Source of the DNA: Paenibacillus lignilyticus
GTDB taxonomy: Bacteria > Bacillota > Bacilli > Paenibacillales > Paenibacillaceae
DNA length: 64,000 nucleotides
NCBI RefSeq assembly: GCF_017942085.1
Contig: NZ_JAGKSP010000008.1
Location: 186,001 to 250,000 of the forward strand
Direction of reading: 5' to 3'
Within the stretch, counting starts at the first letter, position 1. The number at the start of each line of letters is the position of its first letter. Positions 42,796-52,026 of the stretch are shown one piece after another. Below the pieces are notes generated by a model. It was not told the DNA's origin. It worked only from the letters and a program-made list of their open reading frames with translations, and did no database searches. Position numbers and translations under genes: made by a program.

Positions 42796-43554
42796 ATGAA
42801 GGATAATACGAAACGGTTCTCAGATCGCGTGGAGCAATACGTGAAGTATCGACCCAGTTATCCGGCTGCTGCTTTGGATTTCATCTATGAGGAGGCGGCT
42901 CTGGCGCCGGCCACTTGTATAATCGCTGATATCGGCTCAGGTACGGGGATTTTCTCCAGGCTGCTGCTTGAGCGGGGCAGTACCGTGGTGGCCGTGGAGC
43001 CCAATACCGAAATGCGGCTTGCGGCAGAGGACCAGCTTGGCGGCCATGATCGCTACCGGTCCGTCGACGGTTCGGCGGAAGCAACCAAACTCGGGGCCGG
43101 TTCGGTGGATTGCATTGTATCCGCGCAGGCGTTCCATTGGTTCGAGCCGGAATCGACCAGGCTTGAATTTCGGCGCATACTGCGCGCTGACGGCAGCGTA
43201 GCGCTGATCTGGAACACGCGTCTGGTCGACGATCCTTTTGGTGCGGATTACGATCAACTTCTCTTACGCTACGCACCGGATTACAAAGATGTGAACCATA
43301 GACGTCTTCATCATGAGGACTTTGCCTCCTTCTTCCGGGACGGAAGCTATAAGAAAGCGGAATTTGCGAACGAGCAATTGTTTGATCTGGAAGGGCTAAT
43401 TGGCCGGACTCTCTCCTCCTCTTATGTCCCGCTTCCCGGCTCGCCAAGCTACAAGCCTTATATGGAGGCGCTGGGAGCGTTGTTTGACAAGCATCAACAG
43501 AATGGCATCGTTAGCTTCCAATATAGAACGGATATTTATGTCGGATTGGTATAA
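42796..43554 (+). CDS. Class I SAM-dependent methyltransferase
   Basis: A 252-residue methyltransferase with the Rossmann-like core at about 40-140. Motif I is IADIGSGTGIFSRLLLERG, the acidic ribose contact is VVAVEPN, and motifs II/III follow (SVDCIVSAQAFHWFEPE). It belongs to the UbiE/Trm9-like cluster that acts on small molecules. The gene is 24 bases after the MarR stop and probably cotranscribed, which suggests that it modifies or detoxifies the compound sensed. Substrate unknown. Confidence 0.88.
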   Translation: MKDNTKRFSDRVEQYVKYRPSYPAAALDFIYEEAALAPATCIIADIGSGTGIFSRLLLERGSTVVAVEPNTEMRLAAEDQLGGHDRYRSVDGSAEATKLGAGSVDCIVSAQAFHWFEPESTRLEFRRILRADGSVALIWNTRLVDDPFGADYDQLLLRYAPDYKDVNHRRLHHEDFASFFRDGSYKKAEFANEQLFDLEGLIGRTLSSSYVPLPGSPSYKPYMEALGALFDKHQQNGIVSFQYRTDIYVGLV

Positions 43555-43584
43555 ACGCCGGCTTGTCATAGGGTAGACATTCGG

Positions 43585-43608
43585 GAGCCGCTGCTGCGGC
43601 TCTTTGTT
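43585..43608 (+). terminator. Terminator of the MarR-methyltransferase operon
   Basis: GAGCCGC and GCGGCTC pair around TGCT, followed by TTTGTTATTTT. Confidence 0.85.
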
Positions 43609-43634
43609 ATTTTGGATAGGAAGTATGCTATAAT
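43604..43634 (+). promoter_or_regulatory. Extended -10 promoter of the NAD(P)H oxidoreductase gene
   Basis: TGCTATAAT (TATAAT at 43629-43634) is a strong extended -10 box, 37 bases before the ATG. The -35 is weak (TTGTTA at 43604). Confidence 0.65.
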
Positions 43635-43670
43635 CCCTATATCATTTTCTTACAGAGGAGTTACGTCACC

Positions 43671-44210
43671 ATGAGAACACTTGTGATTGTCGCACATCCT
43701 AAGATGCAAGAATCCCGGGTTAACCGGGCGTGGAAAGAACGTCTCGAGCGAGAGCCCGATATTACCGTACATGACTTATACCAAACGTATCCGAATGAAA
43801 TGATCGATGTCGAGAAGGAACAACAGCTTCTGCTGCAGCATGACCGTATCGTGTTCCAATTTCCGTTTCACTGGTACAGCACCCCGTCGCTGCTTAAGAA
43901 ATGGCAGGATGAAGTATACACCTACGGCTTCGGCTATGGGACAGGCAATCAGCTAAAGGGCAAAGAATATGTGCTGGCCATTTCCGTCGGCCGGGCTGAA
44001 GTTTCCTATCGCCCGGACGGCGAAAGCCTCTACACGATGGAGCAGCTTCTGCTTCCCCTGCAAGCTACGGTTCTGCTGACCGAGATGAAGTATGTTCCGC
44101 CGTTTATGGTGTTCCACGCGCCTCGTTTGACCGATGAAGAGCTCGCGCAAAGCGCGGACAAGCTGGCCGCCTATTTGACGGCACCTGTTGGCTCTTATGT
44201 AACTCGCTAG
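43671..44210 (+). CDS. NAD(P)H oxidoreductase, YwrO/MdaB-like flavodoxin fold
   Basis: FMN- or FAD-dependent quinone reductase of 179 residues. The fold starts TLVIVAHPKMQESRVNRAW, and the conserved FQFPFHWYSTPSLLKKWQDEV is the diagnostic flavin/quinone-site motif of the NQO1/YwrO/KefF group. GAGGAG lies ten bases upstream. It would reduce quinones or nitro compounds by two electrons. It has its own promoter and terminator. Confidence 0.92.
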   Translation: MRTLVIVAHPKMQESRVNRAWKERLEREPDITVHDLYQTYPNEMIDVEKEQQLLLQHDRIVFQFPFHWYSTPSLLKKWQDEVYTYGFGYGTGNQLKGKEYVLAISVGRAEVSYRPDGESLYTMEQLLLPLQATVLLTEMKYVPPFMVFHAPRLTDEELAQSADKLAAYLTAPVGSYVTR

Positions 44211-44245
44211 GATAAACAAACCTGGCTACCGACATTATAACCAAT

Positions 44246-44288
44246 CACAAAAAAGGCCAACCAATTAACGGGTTGACCTTTTTTTGTG
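44246..44288 (+). terminator. Terminator of the NAD(P)H oxidoreductase gene
   Basis: CACAAAAAAGGCCAACC pairs with GGTTGACCTTTTTTTGTG around an eight-base loop. Confidence 0.88.
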
Positions 44289-44465
44289 TAATTAAACATG
44301 CCCATCGGCATTCAGCCGATAAGAGATTTATTTTCCAATATTTGCTCGATTGCCGAGATTTTGAAGGATATGAAATAATGGTCGAAACTTTGTACGGGTT
44401 CGTCTTCTTCTCTCTCCAATGAGGAAACCGATAAATTTGTACTCCAGATTCCGATCATATGAAAT

Positions 44466-44479
44466 TCAAAGCGCTTTCA
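44466..44479. promoter_or_regulatory. cre-like CcpA site before the carbohydrate locus
   Basis: TCAAAGCGCTTTCA has the palindromic AAAGCGCTTT core of CcpA sites and matches the cre pattern at 13 of 14 positions on either strand. A weak promoter (TTGTAC 44437, TATGAA 44458) lies just upstream, so binding would block transcription. The rest of 44289-44533 shows no gene or other repeat. Confidence 0.5.
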
Positions 44480-44533
44480 TGTTCGTGATAAGGTAAAGCC
44501 ATCATTAAATAGACTTCAGTGGGGTGAAGGTGC

Positions 44534-47500
44534 ATGAACAGTAGAATAAAGAAAACATTGCTTGGCTGTTTTGCGGTATTAATCGTATCCGGATCGGCAT
44601 TTCCGGGTACAAGCGCGGGTATTGCCCATGCCAGCGTACCTACAACCGAAGTAACGCCCGGATCTTTCTCGGATTCGCCGCAGCCGGGACAAATCCGGAT
44701 CTACGCGGGAGCGGATGCGGGTAATTCCGATACGTCGGGCAGTCGAATGGTCGGCTCCGTCGTAAAGGAACTATACTTAGATCAAAATAGCGGATCGGAA
44801 GCTAAGATCGAAAGCCAAGGCAATGGAGTAGCCGACTTCGCCCGTTACGGCTGGCATAAGAAGGCGACAAAGCGGGTCGCAAATGGAAGCGCTTATTTTT
44901 CCTATAAGATCCCCGTAGATCCGGCGCAGTCGGCTCCTCTCTATCTGGCGATGGAAGGGATCGGCGAAATTAAGCTGACGGCCGAAGGCCAGACGCTGCT
45001 TGACACGGGCAACAGCGGACTCGGCGTGCAAACGCCTTGGGAATTCACGCTATCGGATCCGTCCCTCTGGGCCGATGGTTACGTGGAATTGAAATTCGAA
45101 GACGCCGATCCAACGGACGGAGATGGAGTCAATCTTCACTGGCTGGAGCTCGGCCCCTCCTCCGTATGGCGGGATCGCATCAGCCACATCGTATGGGACA
45201 CCTCCGAAGTGTTGTGGCAAGCAGGGTACTACGAGGGAACAAGCAGCGAATTCAAAGGGAGTTCGACCAGTCTCTCCCAACCGGCTTCCGGGACGGCTAT
45301 TACTTCGCTAAGTCCATCGGGAACGGTCGTTCTGAACTGGAATCAACCGGCGCCGGCTCCCGGAAAGAAATATTACTTACTGGCCGGACTCATCGGCGGG
45401 ACAGGCAACCATACCTTCGACTTCGGTGCAAACGGTTCGATCGAAGCCACGAGAGAAGCGAGTAAAGAAAGAATTTCGGATCTGGATGTTACCGCGTATA
45501 TCACGGATGGCGCGAATTCCTTAAGAATCGCTACGGCAACCGGGTCCTCCATTGATTTTGTGAGCCTCGTGGAAGTGACGGAAGGAGCAACCTCCGATGA
45601 CTCGCTGAAAGTCGTATTTAAGGGTAACGAAATGGCGGAGGATTGGACTCGCCTCGTCAACAACACCATGTACTTTCATATGGACATGATGACGGAGAAA
45701 AGCACCGGCTTCATCGATTCCTCGCTGCCTAACGGAATCTTCCCTCTCTTGTACTGGGTAGCCGACTCGGCTCCCGCGATGCTGGAGATGGCGAGATGGG
45801 GATATGTCGATGAAGCGAAGCAGGCTTCATTATTCCGCAGTGCCTCGAATCATTACACCGGGGATAACGGCGCTGCCGGACTCGTATTCTCGACCATTGC
45901 TTATTTAATCAAAGGCGATAACTATGTCGGGGATTACGTGGACAAGGCTTGGCCGGTCATGAAGGACGGACTGGATTATTACAAGGATCAAATCAGCAAT
46001 AATAGCTATCATTTAATCAAAGGTACCGGCCTCGAAACGACCAATAAAGGCTACGGTATCTACAACAACTCCATTGCTTACTTCACTTTGTTAGCCGGTG
46101 CTGAGGTGGCTAGCAAAACAGGTCATGCCAGCGAAGCGGCAGACTGGTTAGCTTCCGCTGATCTGCTCGCTCAGGGAATGAGCGATAATCTGGTTGCGCA
46201 TACGGATCTTACATGGCTTGGCCATACAATAAAGAAAGACACTTGGCGCTATTCGCTAGATGGTACCAAAACTGATGGCAGTGATGCTCCATGGATCAAT
46301 GCGGGCTGGTTCGGAGTTGGCAGCCAAGAGGAATTGTACTATGGTTACAAGTCGCCAACGGATACGCGCAACAGCGCGGTCGAAGATTGGCGTCAAATTA
46401 CAAACAATACTTTAGATTACCACTCAGAAAATTTCTGGGCGGATTGGAAGCTATACGGTCATAATCGCGGCTTCGGTACCGATTACGGGGTGCTGTCTGA
46501 ACGCGGAGGCTGGCCTCTCCTATCCATGCTGATGGGCGATCGAATGGATATGGCAAAGAAAAATTTGCAGCACGTAATATGGAACAGCACGGATTTGAAC
46601 TTCGCTCACGACAACGAAGGCGTTCAGGAGACTTCTCCTTGGCTGCTCGTTCGCGAAGTGAACAAGTCGGATCACGGGATTGCCGAGCAGAACGAAATCG
46701 GCAACGGCGGCGCCAACGAAGACATGAACTTGGTTGAGTATATCGTCGCATTGAAGAACGTCCGCGTTATGGCAGGACTCGACGACGCGCTGGAAGGCAC
46801 CTCTAACTTGAACATCGTGCCGCGCATTCCAAGCAGCTGGGACGGCGTTAAAGTCAACGACTGGCTGGCGCATTATCGCGACAGCGCCGGGAACATTGGC
46901 CAGACCGACGTTTCCTACGATTATTCCATTCAACCGGAACAGGCTACTCTTCGAGTATCTGCCGCGAATGCGATAGAAGGATCTCAGTTCCGCTTCGGTC
47001 CGTTCGCCAAGGACGCTGCTGTCACAGCGGTTACCGTGAATGGAAGCGCGATTGATCCGAGCGATTACAGTGAGGAAATTTCCGGGGATTCCAAGTGGGT
47101 TTGGGTGAAAGGCAGCATGGGTACGACCAGCTCCACTTACGCGGTTCAAGTGGACATCCCGCATCTGAGCTTCGCGAATAACTTCGATTCCGCTAATCTG
47201 TCCGACTGGAGCTCGCTAAACAGCGATTCATGGACGGCAGACAACGGCAAGCTGGAAGCCCAAAGCACGGATGGCGATCTCTTGCTTAACGATGCCACGC
47301 AAGAAGATCTGATCTATAGCACGGACATCAAGCTTAATGAGGAAGGCGCAGCGGGGCTGAGCTTCAGGACGAACGAATCCGGCGAGAATGGCTACGACTT
47401 CGTACTGGATTCCAAAGCAGGCGCCGAAGGCGAACTGAAACTGGCTACACGCCAAGGTCAAGTGCTTTACTCCCAGCCGATGAACGTGAACATGAACAGA

Positions 47501-50500
47501 ACCTATACTTTAAAGGTCATTGCGGCTGGTCCGATTCTCATGGGTTATCTGGACGGCACGAAAGTATTCCATATTGTCGATTCCACTTACGAAGAAGGAC
47601 ATGCAGGCTTGTATGCGCAAGGCCGAGTTAGCTTCGATAATGTGTTGGCTAACGACAGCGCCAGCTCTGTGGCGATTCCTTCATTGGTTAGCGTCAAGAT
47701 CTCCAGCTACAAGACGAATACGATGCTAATGACGCAGGAGAAAGAAATACCGGTCATTGCGACGTTCGACAACGGCGAAACGCTGGATGTGACGCATGTT
47801 CCGGCGCTGCGCCAATACATCATCAGTGATCCGACGGTGTTTACGGAGGATCATGAGCTATTGAAGGCAATAAAAGTTGGTACAGCCAACGTGTCCGCTT
47901 CGGTAACGATTAACGGCGTTACCAAGCAATCCAACTCGCTGGCCATGAAAGCCGAAGATCTGAGCTATGCCGAAATCTATTACAAAGACGATAAAGAAAG
48001 CATGAACCTCATGGTGAACGAAACGGTACAAGTATGGCCGTGGGCGAAGCTGAAGGACGGCATATGGTGGTTCCTCGGCTATATGCCGGCAAGCACGCAA
48101 ATTCATTACATCAGCTCGAATCCCGGCGTAGCCACCGTAACCCATGATCCGGCCAATGCCGATCCGGAAAGCCGCAGCATGCTGAAGGCTAACGGAGCGG
48201 GAACGGCAACGATAACGATGGAAGTCACAGTTAACGGAGTAACCGTAACTTCTCCGAACTCCATCAGCATTACCGTTATCGATCCAAGCCAATTTACGGG
48301 ATTCTCGGATAACTTCGACGATGGAGATCTTGTCGGTTGGGCGAAGAGCGGTCCCGGTGTCTGGAGCGTGCAGGACGGCCAGGCGAAGGTGAGCAATCCG
48401 CAGCCGACGGGCTGGGATTCCTGGAATATTATGAATGCCCAAGGCAAGGACTTCGTATACAGCGGAGACGTTACGTTCAAGAACGGTCAAGCGGCCGGTC
48501 TCAGCTTCCGAACGAACGATACGGGATCGACGGGCTACGATCTGATCCTCGACAAGAACGAAGGCTTGAAGCTTGCGGGCCGGCCATACCGCGCCTTCAA
48601 GACCGTACAAACTCCTTTCGCGGACAATCAGACGTATCATGTCAAGATTGTAGCTAAGGATGACAACATTAAAGTGTACTTGAACGGCGCTTTGAAAATG
48701 GATTATAACGAAACCGTATACGGCTATACATTCGGCAAATTCGGCATGTTCTCGTTCCAGAGCGAAGCTTCGTTCGATAACCTGAAGGCGGAAACGACGT
48801 TTAAGCTGGAGCAAGCAACGGCAACGCTTACGGATGCCTCCCTGCTTGTCGGCCAATCGACGCAGCTTCTAACAACAGGTAAGCTGAACAATGAAGAAGA
48901 AGCTGACTTGTCTGCGGCAACCTATGCCTACGCAAGCAGCGATGAAACGGTCGCGACCGTGGATGCTAACGGTGAAGTAACGGCTATTGGTGCAGGCACC
49001 GCAGCGATCTACGCAGATATTACGCTTAACGGTACAACCGTACGCTCCGCTAGCGCAGATCTTGTCGTCACCATTGACGATTCTGTCGCTTTATTAGACA
49101 GCGTTTCGGCATCCGTCTCCACTCCGCAGATGAATATCGCCGCAATAACGACAACTGCGGTAAGCGGAACAATGACGAACGGGACCGCTGCGGATCTTTC
49201 AGACGCAACAATTACCTATGCAAGCGATAATGCAGCGGTAGCGACTGTAGATGAGAGCGGTACTGTAACCGCGAAGAGCTTCGGAACGGCAAACCTTACG
49301 GTGACCGTGAAGCTTAACGGGGTCACGAAAGTCTCGAATTCCGTAACGATTACCGTAGCGGGAACAGAGACATTCACGGAAAACTTCGATGATGGGGACA
49401 CGTCCGGCTGGGCTCCGAATGGCGGAGTATGGAGCAATGCAGGCGATCGTATGAGAGTCGACTATTTGACGGCCAACAGCTGGTTCGACGCTTGGAATAT
49501 TTTCGACAAGCAAGGACAGGATTTCGTCTATAGTGCGGACGTGAAGTTGATTAGCGGAAACTCCACGGGCATTAGCTTTAGAACGAACGCCAATGGAACG
49601 CAGGGCTATGATGTCATCCTGAGCGTATATGACGGACTTAAGCTGGCGAAGAGACCTTATGCGGAGATTATTCGGTACACCTCCTTTACCAAAGCGTTGA
49701 ATCAGAGCTATCACTTGAAGGTCGTCGTCAAGGGTTCCAACATCAAAGTCTATCTAGACGGCGTACTTGCCATTGACAAGAACGATTCGACGTATGCTTC
49801 CGGTAAATTCGGATTGTTCGCTTTCCAGGGAACTGCCGAGTACGATAATCTTCAAGTCCATGTCTGGGATGTCGACGCTCCGGCTTGGTCAGGTGCAAAC
49901 CTAACCGCTTCGAACGCGACAAGCACTGGTATGACGTTGAATTGGAACAGCGCAGTCGATCCGACAGGCGTTGCACAGTACCGCGTCTATCAGAATGGCC
50001 TACCTATAGCAACCGTTGCAGGGAACGTCCAAAGTTATTCGGTGGAAGGCTTAACACCTGAAACTGAATACAGCTTCAAGGTCGAAGCCGTCGATGCGGC
50101 GGAAAACTGGAGCACGGATGGACCATCGGTGACAGCAAGCACTCTAAGCGAAACCGAGCCTGGCGACCCGGATGTCTTGGCACCGGTATGGACGCCGGAA
50201 TCTTCCTTGAGCGCAGCTAACATCACAAAGACCGGGCTGCAATTAACTTGGAGCACTGCAGGCGATGATATCGGAGTCACGCAATATCAAATCTATCAAG
50301 ACGGAACGTCAATCGCGACGGTAGCCGGTTCGATAAACGAATATACGGTAGATGGGTTGTCGAGCGGCACAGAATATCACTTCAAGGTAGAAGCGGCGGA
50401 CGCTGCAGGCAACCGGAGTACTGACGGCCCATCGACAACTGCTACAACGCTGAATGAAGATGAAGAACCGGGTAATTCCGATATTCTCGCACCGGCATGG

Positions 50501-51940
50501 AGCGAAGGAGCAACTTTCGAAGCAACCAACATTTCTCAAACCGGCCTTCAATTAGCTTGGAGCCCGGCTAGCGACGAGGTAGGAGTTACGCAATACCGGG
50601 TCTATCAGAATAATGTCCTGCTGGCTACGGTTGTGGATTCTGTCCATAGTTATACGGTAACTGGTTTAACCAGCAGCACGGTTTACGATTTCAAGGTCAA
50701 GGCAGCTGATGCCGCCGGGAACTGGAACGACGGATTGTCCGTTAGCGCAAGAACGCTGGATATTCCATATATCTCGATTCCTGTTCCACCTACGCCTCCC
50801 TTGCCTAACACGGTAGCCGTTATTCCAGCGGAGCAGTGGCAATCTCCTCCGAAGGACGGCATTCACGTTAATTTGCCGCAAGGTAAAGAGCAAGTCCTGC
50901 TTCCTGAAGGTGCTGCAAGCAAACTTGGAAACAGCTCGCTTATTGTTGCGGGAGGAACAAGCACGATTACACTTAACGCGGCTACGCTGCAAGCAGCTGA
51001 GAAACTAATGGCAGCCACAGCCGGTCCAAATGCACAGCTCGTTGTAGGAATCCGGACATTGACAGGTGAGCAGGCTCAAGCCCTGTCGAAAGTACCGACT
51101 CCTACCGGCGTTCTTATGCAGCTGGCAGGCGGCATCGCGAGTTTGCAGTTCTCAGCGATCGATAGTCAAGGCAAATTGGTTGACCTCGACGGAGCTCAGC
51201 TTTCGGGGCAACTGACCCTGCACTATGAAGAAAGCACGAATAATGAACTGCTGCTTGGCGCATATCGACTGGACGAAACGTCCGGAGTTTGGGAGTACCT
51301 GCCTGGCGCGATCGATAGGCATAACGACCAAGCCGTTGTAAGCGGCAGTAATTTGAACAACATTGCGCTAATGGTATACGACAGATCGTTCGACGATGTC
51401 GCAAACACGAACTGGGCGTATGAAGCTCTGAAGGTGATGTCGGCTCAGCATCTCGTGAATGGAACGTCAGAGACACAATTCTCGCCAAACGCGAAGACAA
51501 CGCGCGCGGAATTCGCGGCCATGCTCGTTCGACTGCTCGGCATTGAAACAACCGCTCAATCCGCATTCACGGACGTGGATCAAGACGCATGGTACGCGCA
51601 AAGCGTAGCGGCGGCAAGCGAAGCCGGCCTTGTTCTCGGGGACGGCAGCCATTTCAATCCCGACGCAACGATCACCCGTGAAGAGATCGCCGTCATGATT
51701 GTCCGTGCATTCCATTACAAGCACAAGGATAATGACAGCACTCAATCCGGAGCAAGCTCGACCGGCAATTTCAAAGATCAGGCGAAGCTGTCTGATTGGT
51801 CATCCGAGTTCGTGAAACAGGCCGCAAGCTTAGGCTTAATGCAAGGTAACGGAGACGGAACCTTCGCCCCGAAATCCAATGCGGTCCGCGCAGAGACGAT
51901 GCAAGCTGTATACAATCTTTTCAAACTGCTAGACCAATAG
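44534..51940 (+). CDS. Giant SLH-anchored multidomain glycosidase
   Basis: A 2468-residue secreted surface protein. A signal peptide ends near IAHAS (about 33). A beta-rich N-terminal region is followed by a six-hairpin (alpha/alpha)6-type catalytic-looking domain at about 365-870 (SLPNGIFPLLYWVADSAPAMLEMARWG, GFGTDYGVLSERGGW). Three concanavalin-like jelly-roll domains begin at about 880, 1254 and 1614, each opening NFD..DLSDW or a variant. Two Big2-type Ig domains lie at about 1430-1610, and three Fn3 repeats with the shared QYRVYQN motif at about 1780-2075. Three SLH repeats end it (about 2285-2468). The glycosidase family and catalytic residues are not assignable by eye. It heads the sugar-use locus and probably supplies its substrate. 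Confidence 0.88.
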   Translation: MNSRIKKTLLGCFAVLIVSGSAFPGTSAGIAHASVPTTEVTPGSFSDSPQPGQIRIYAGADAGNSDTSGSRMVGSVVKELYLDQNSGSEAKIESQGNGVADFARYGWHKKATKRVANGSAYFSYKIPVDPAQSAPLYLAMEGIGEIKLTAEGQTLLDTGNSGLGVQTPWEFTLSDPSLWADGYVELKFEDADPTDGDGVNLHWLELGPSSVWRDRISHIVWDTSEVLWQAGYYEGTSSEFKGSSTSLSQPASGTAITSLSPSGTVVLNWNQPAPAPGKKYYLLAGLIGGTGNHTFDFGANGSIEATREASKERISDLDVTAYITDGANSLRIATATGSSIDFVSLVEVTEGATSDDSLKVVFKGNEMAEDWTRLVNNTMYFHMDMMTEKSTGFIDSSLPNGIFPLLYWVADSAPAMLEMARWGYVDEAKQASLFRSASNHYTGDNGAAGLVFSTIAYLIKGDNYVGDYVDKAWPVMKDGLDYYKDQISNNSYHLIKGTGLETTNKGYGIYNNSIAYFTLLAGAEVASKTGHASEAADWLASADLLAQGMSDNLVAHTDLTWLGHTIKKDTWRYSLDGTKTDGSDAPWINAGWFGVGSQEELYYGYKSPTDTRNSAVEDWRQITNNTLDYHSENFWADWKLYGHNRGFGTDYGVLSERGGWPLLSMLMGDRMDMAKKNLQHVIWNSTDLNFAHDNEGVQETSPWLLVREVNKSDHGIAEQNEIGNGGANEDMNLVEYIVALKNVRVMAGLDDALEGTSNLNIVPRIPSSWDGVKVNDWLAHYRDSAGNIGQTDVSYDYSIQPEQATLRVSAANAIEGSQFRFGPFAKDAAVTAVTVNGSAIDPSDYSEEISGDSKWVWVKGSMGTTSSTYAVQVDIPHLSFANNFDSANLSDWSSLNSDSWTADNGKLEAQSTDGDLLLNDATQEDLIYSTDIKLNEEGAAGLSFRTNESGENGYDFVLDSKAGAEGELKLATRQGQVLYSQPMNVNMNRTYTLKVIAAGPILMGYLDGTKVFHIVDSTYEEGHAGLYAQGRVSFDNVLANDSASSVAIPSLVSVKISSYKTNTMLMTQEKEIPVIATFDNGETLDVTHVPALRQYIISDPTVFTEDHELLKAIKVGTANVSASVTINGVTKQSNSLAMKAEDLSYAEIYYKDDKESMNLMVNETVQVWPWAKLKDGIWWFLGYMPASTQIHYISSNPGVATVTHDPANADPESRSMLKANGAGTATITMEVTVNGVTVTSPNSISITVIDPSQFTGFSDNFDDGDLVGWAKSGPGVWSVQDGQAKVSNPQPTGWDSWNIMNAQGKDFVYSGDVTFKNGQAAGLSFRTNDTGSTGYDLILDKNEGLKLAGRPYRAFKTVQTPFADNQTYHVKIVAKDDNIKVYLNGALKMDYNETVYGYTFGKFGMFSFQSEASFDNLKAETTFKLEQATATLTDASLLVGQSTQLLTTGKLNNEEEADLSAATYAYASSDETVATVDANGEVTAIGAGTAAIYADITLNGTTVRSASADLVVTIDDSVALLDSVSASVSTPQMNIAAITTTAVSGTMTNGTAADLSDATITYASDNAAVATVDESGTVTAKSFGTANLTVTVKLNGVTKVSNSVTITVAGTETFTENFDDGDTSGWAPNGGVWSNAGDRMRVDYLTANSWFDAWNIFDKQGQDFVYSADVKLISGNSTGISFRTNANGTQGYDVILSVYDGLKLAKRPYAEIIRYTSFTKALNQSYHLKVVVKGSNIKVYLDGVLAIDKNDSTYASGKFGLFAFQGTAEYDNLQVHVWDVDAPAWSGANLTASNATSTGMTLNWNSAVDPTGVAQYRVYQNGLPIATVAGNVQSYSVEGLTPETEYSFKVEAVDAAENWSTDGPSVTASTLSETEPGDPDVLAPVWTPESSLSAANITKTGLQLTWSTAGDDIGVTQYQIYQDGTSIATVAGSINEYTVDGLSSGTEYHFKVEAADAAGNRSTDGPSTTATTLNEDEEPGNSDILAPAWSEGATFEATNISQTGLQLAWSPASDEVGVTQYRVYQNNVLLATVVDSVHSYTVTGLTSSTVYDFKVKAADAAGNWNDGLSVSARTLDIPYISIPVPPTPPLPNTVAVIPAEQWQSPPKDGIHVNLPQGKEQVLLPEGAASKLGNSSLIVAGGTSTITLNAATLQAAEKLMAATAGPNAQLVVGIRTLTGEQAQALSKVPTPTGVLMQLAGGIASLQFSAIDSQGKLVDLDGAQLSGQLTLHYEESTNNELLLGAYRLDETSGVWEYLPGAIDRHNDQAVVSGSNLNNIALMVYDRSFDDVANTNWAYEALKVMSAQHLVNGTSETQFSPNAKTTRAEFAAMLVRLLGIETTAQSAFTDVDQDAWYAQSVAAASEAGLVLGDGSHFNPDATITREEIAVMIVRAFHYKHKDNDSTQSGASSTGNFKDQAKLSDWSSEFVKQAASLGLMQGNGDGTFAPKSNAVRAETMQAVYNLFKLLDQ

Positions 51941-51968
51941 TCAAAATCGAATTATAGATTACGCGCCT

Positions 51969-51997
51969 ACTCCCTTCAGACTCGATCTGGAGGGAGT
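51969..51997 (+). other. Intergenic hairpin between the SLH glycosidase and the sensor kinase
   Basis: ACTCCCTTCAGA pairs with TCTGGAGGGAGT around five bases. No T run follows, so it is more likely a partial terminator or mRNA processing site than a full stop. It starts 28 bases after the glycosidase stop. Confidence 0.55.
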
Positions 51998-52026
51998 CGT
52001 GCGCATTTCGGAGGGGATCTACGTTG

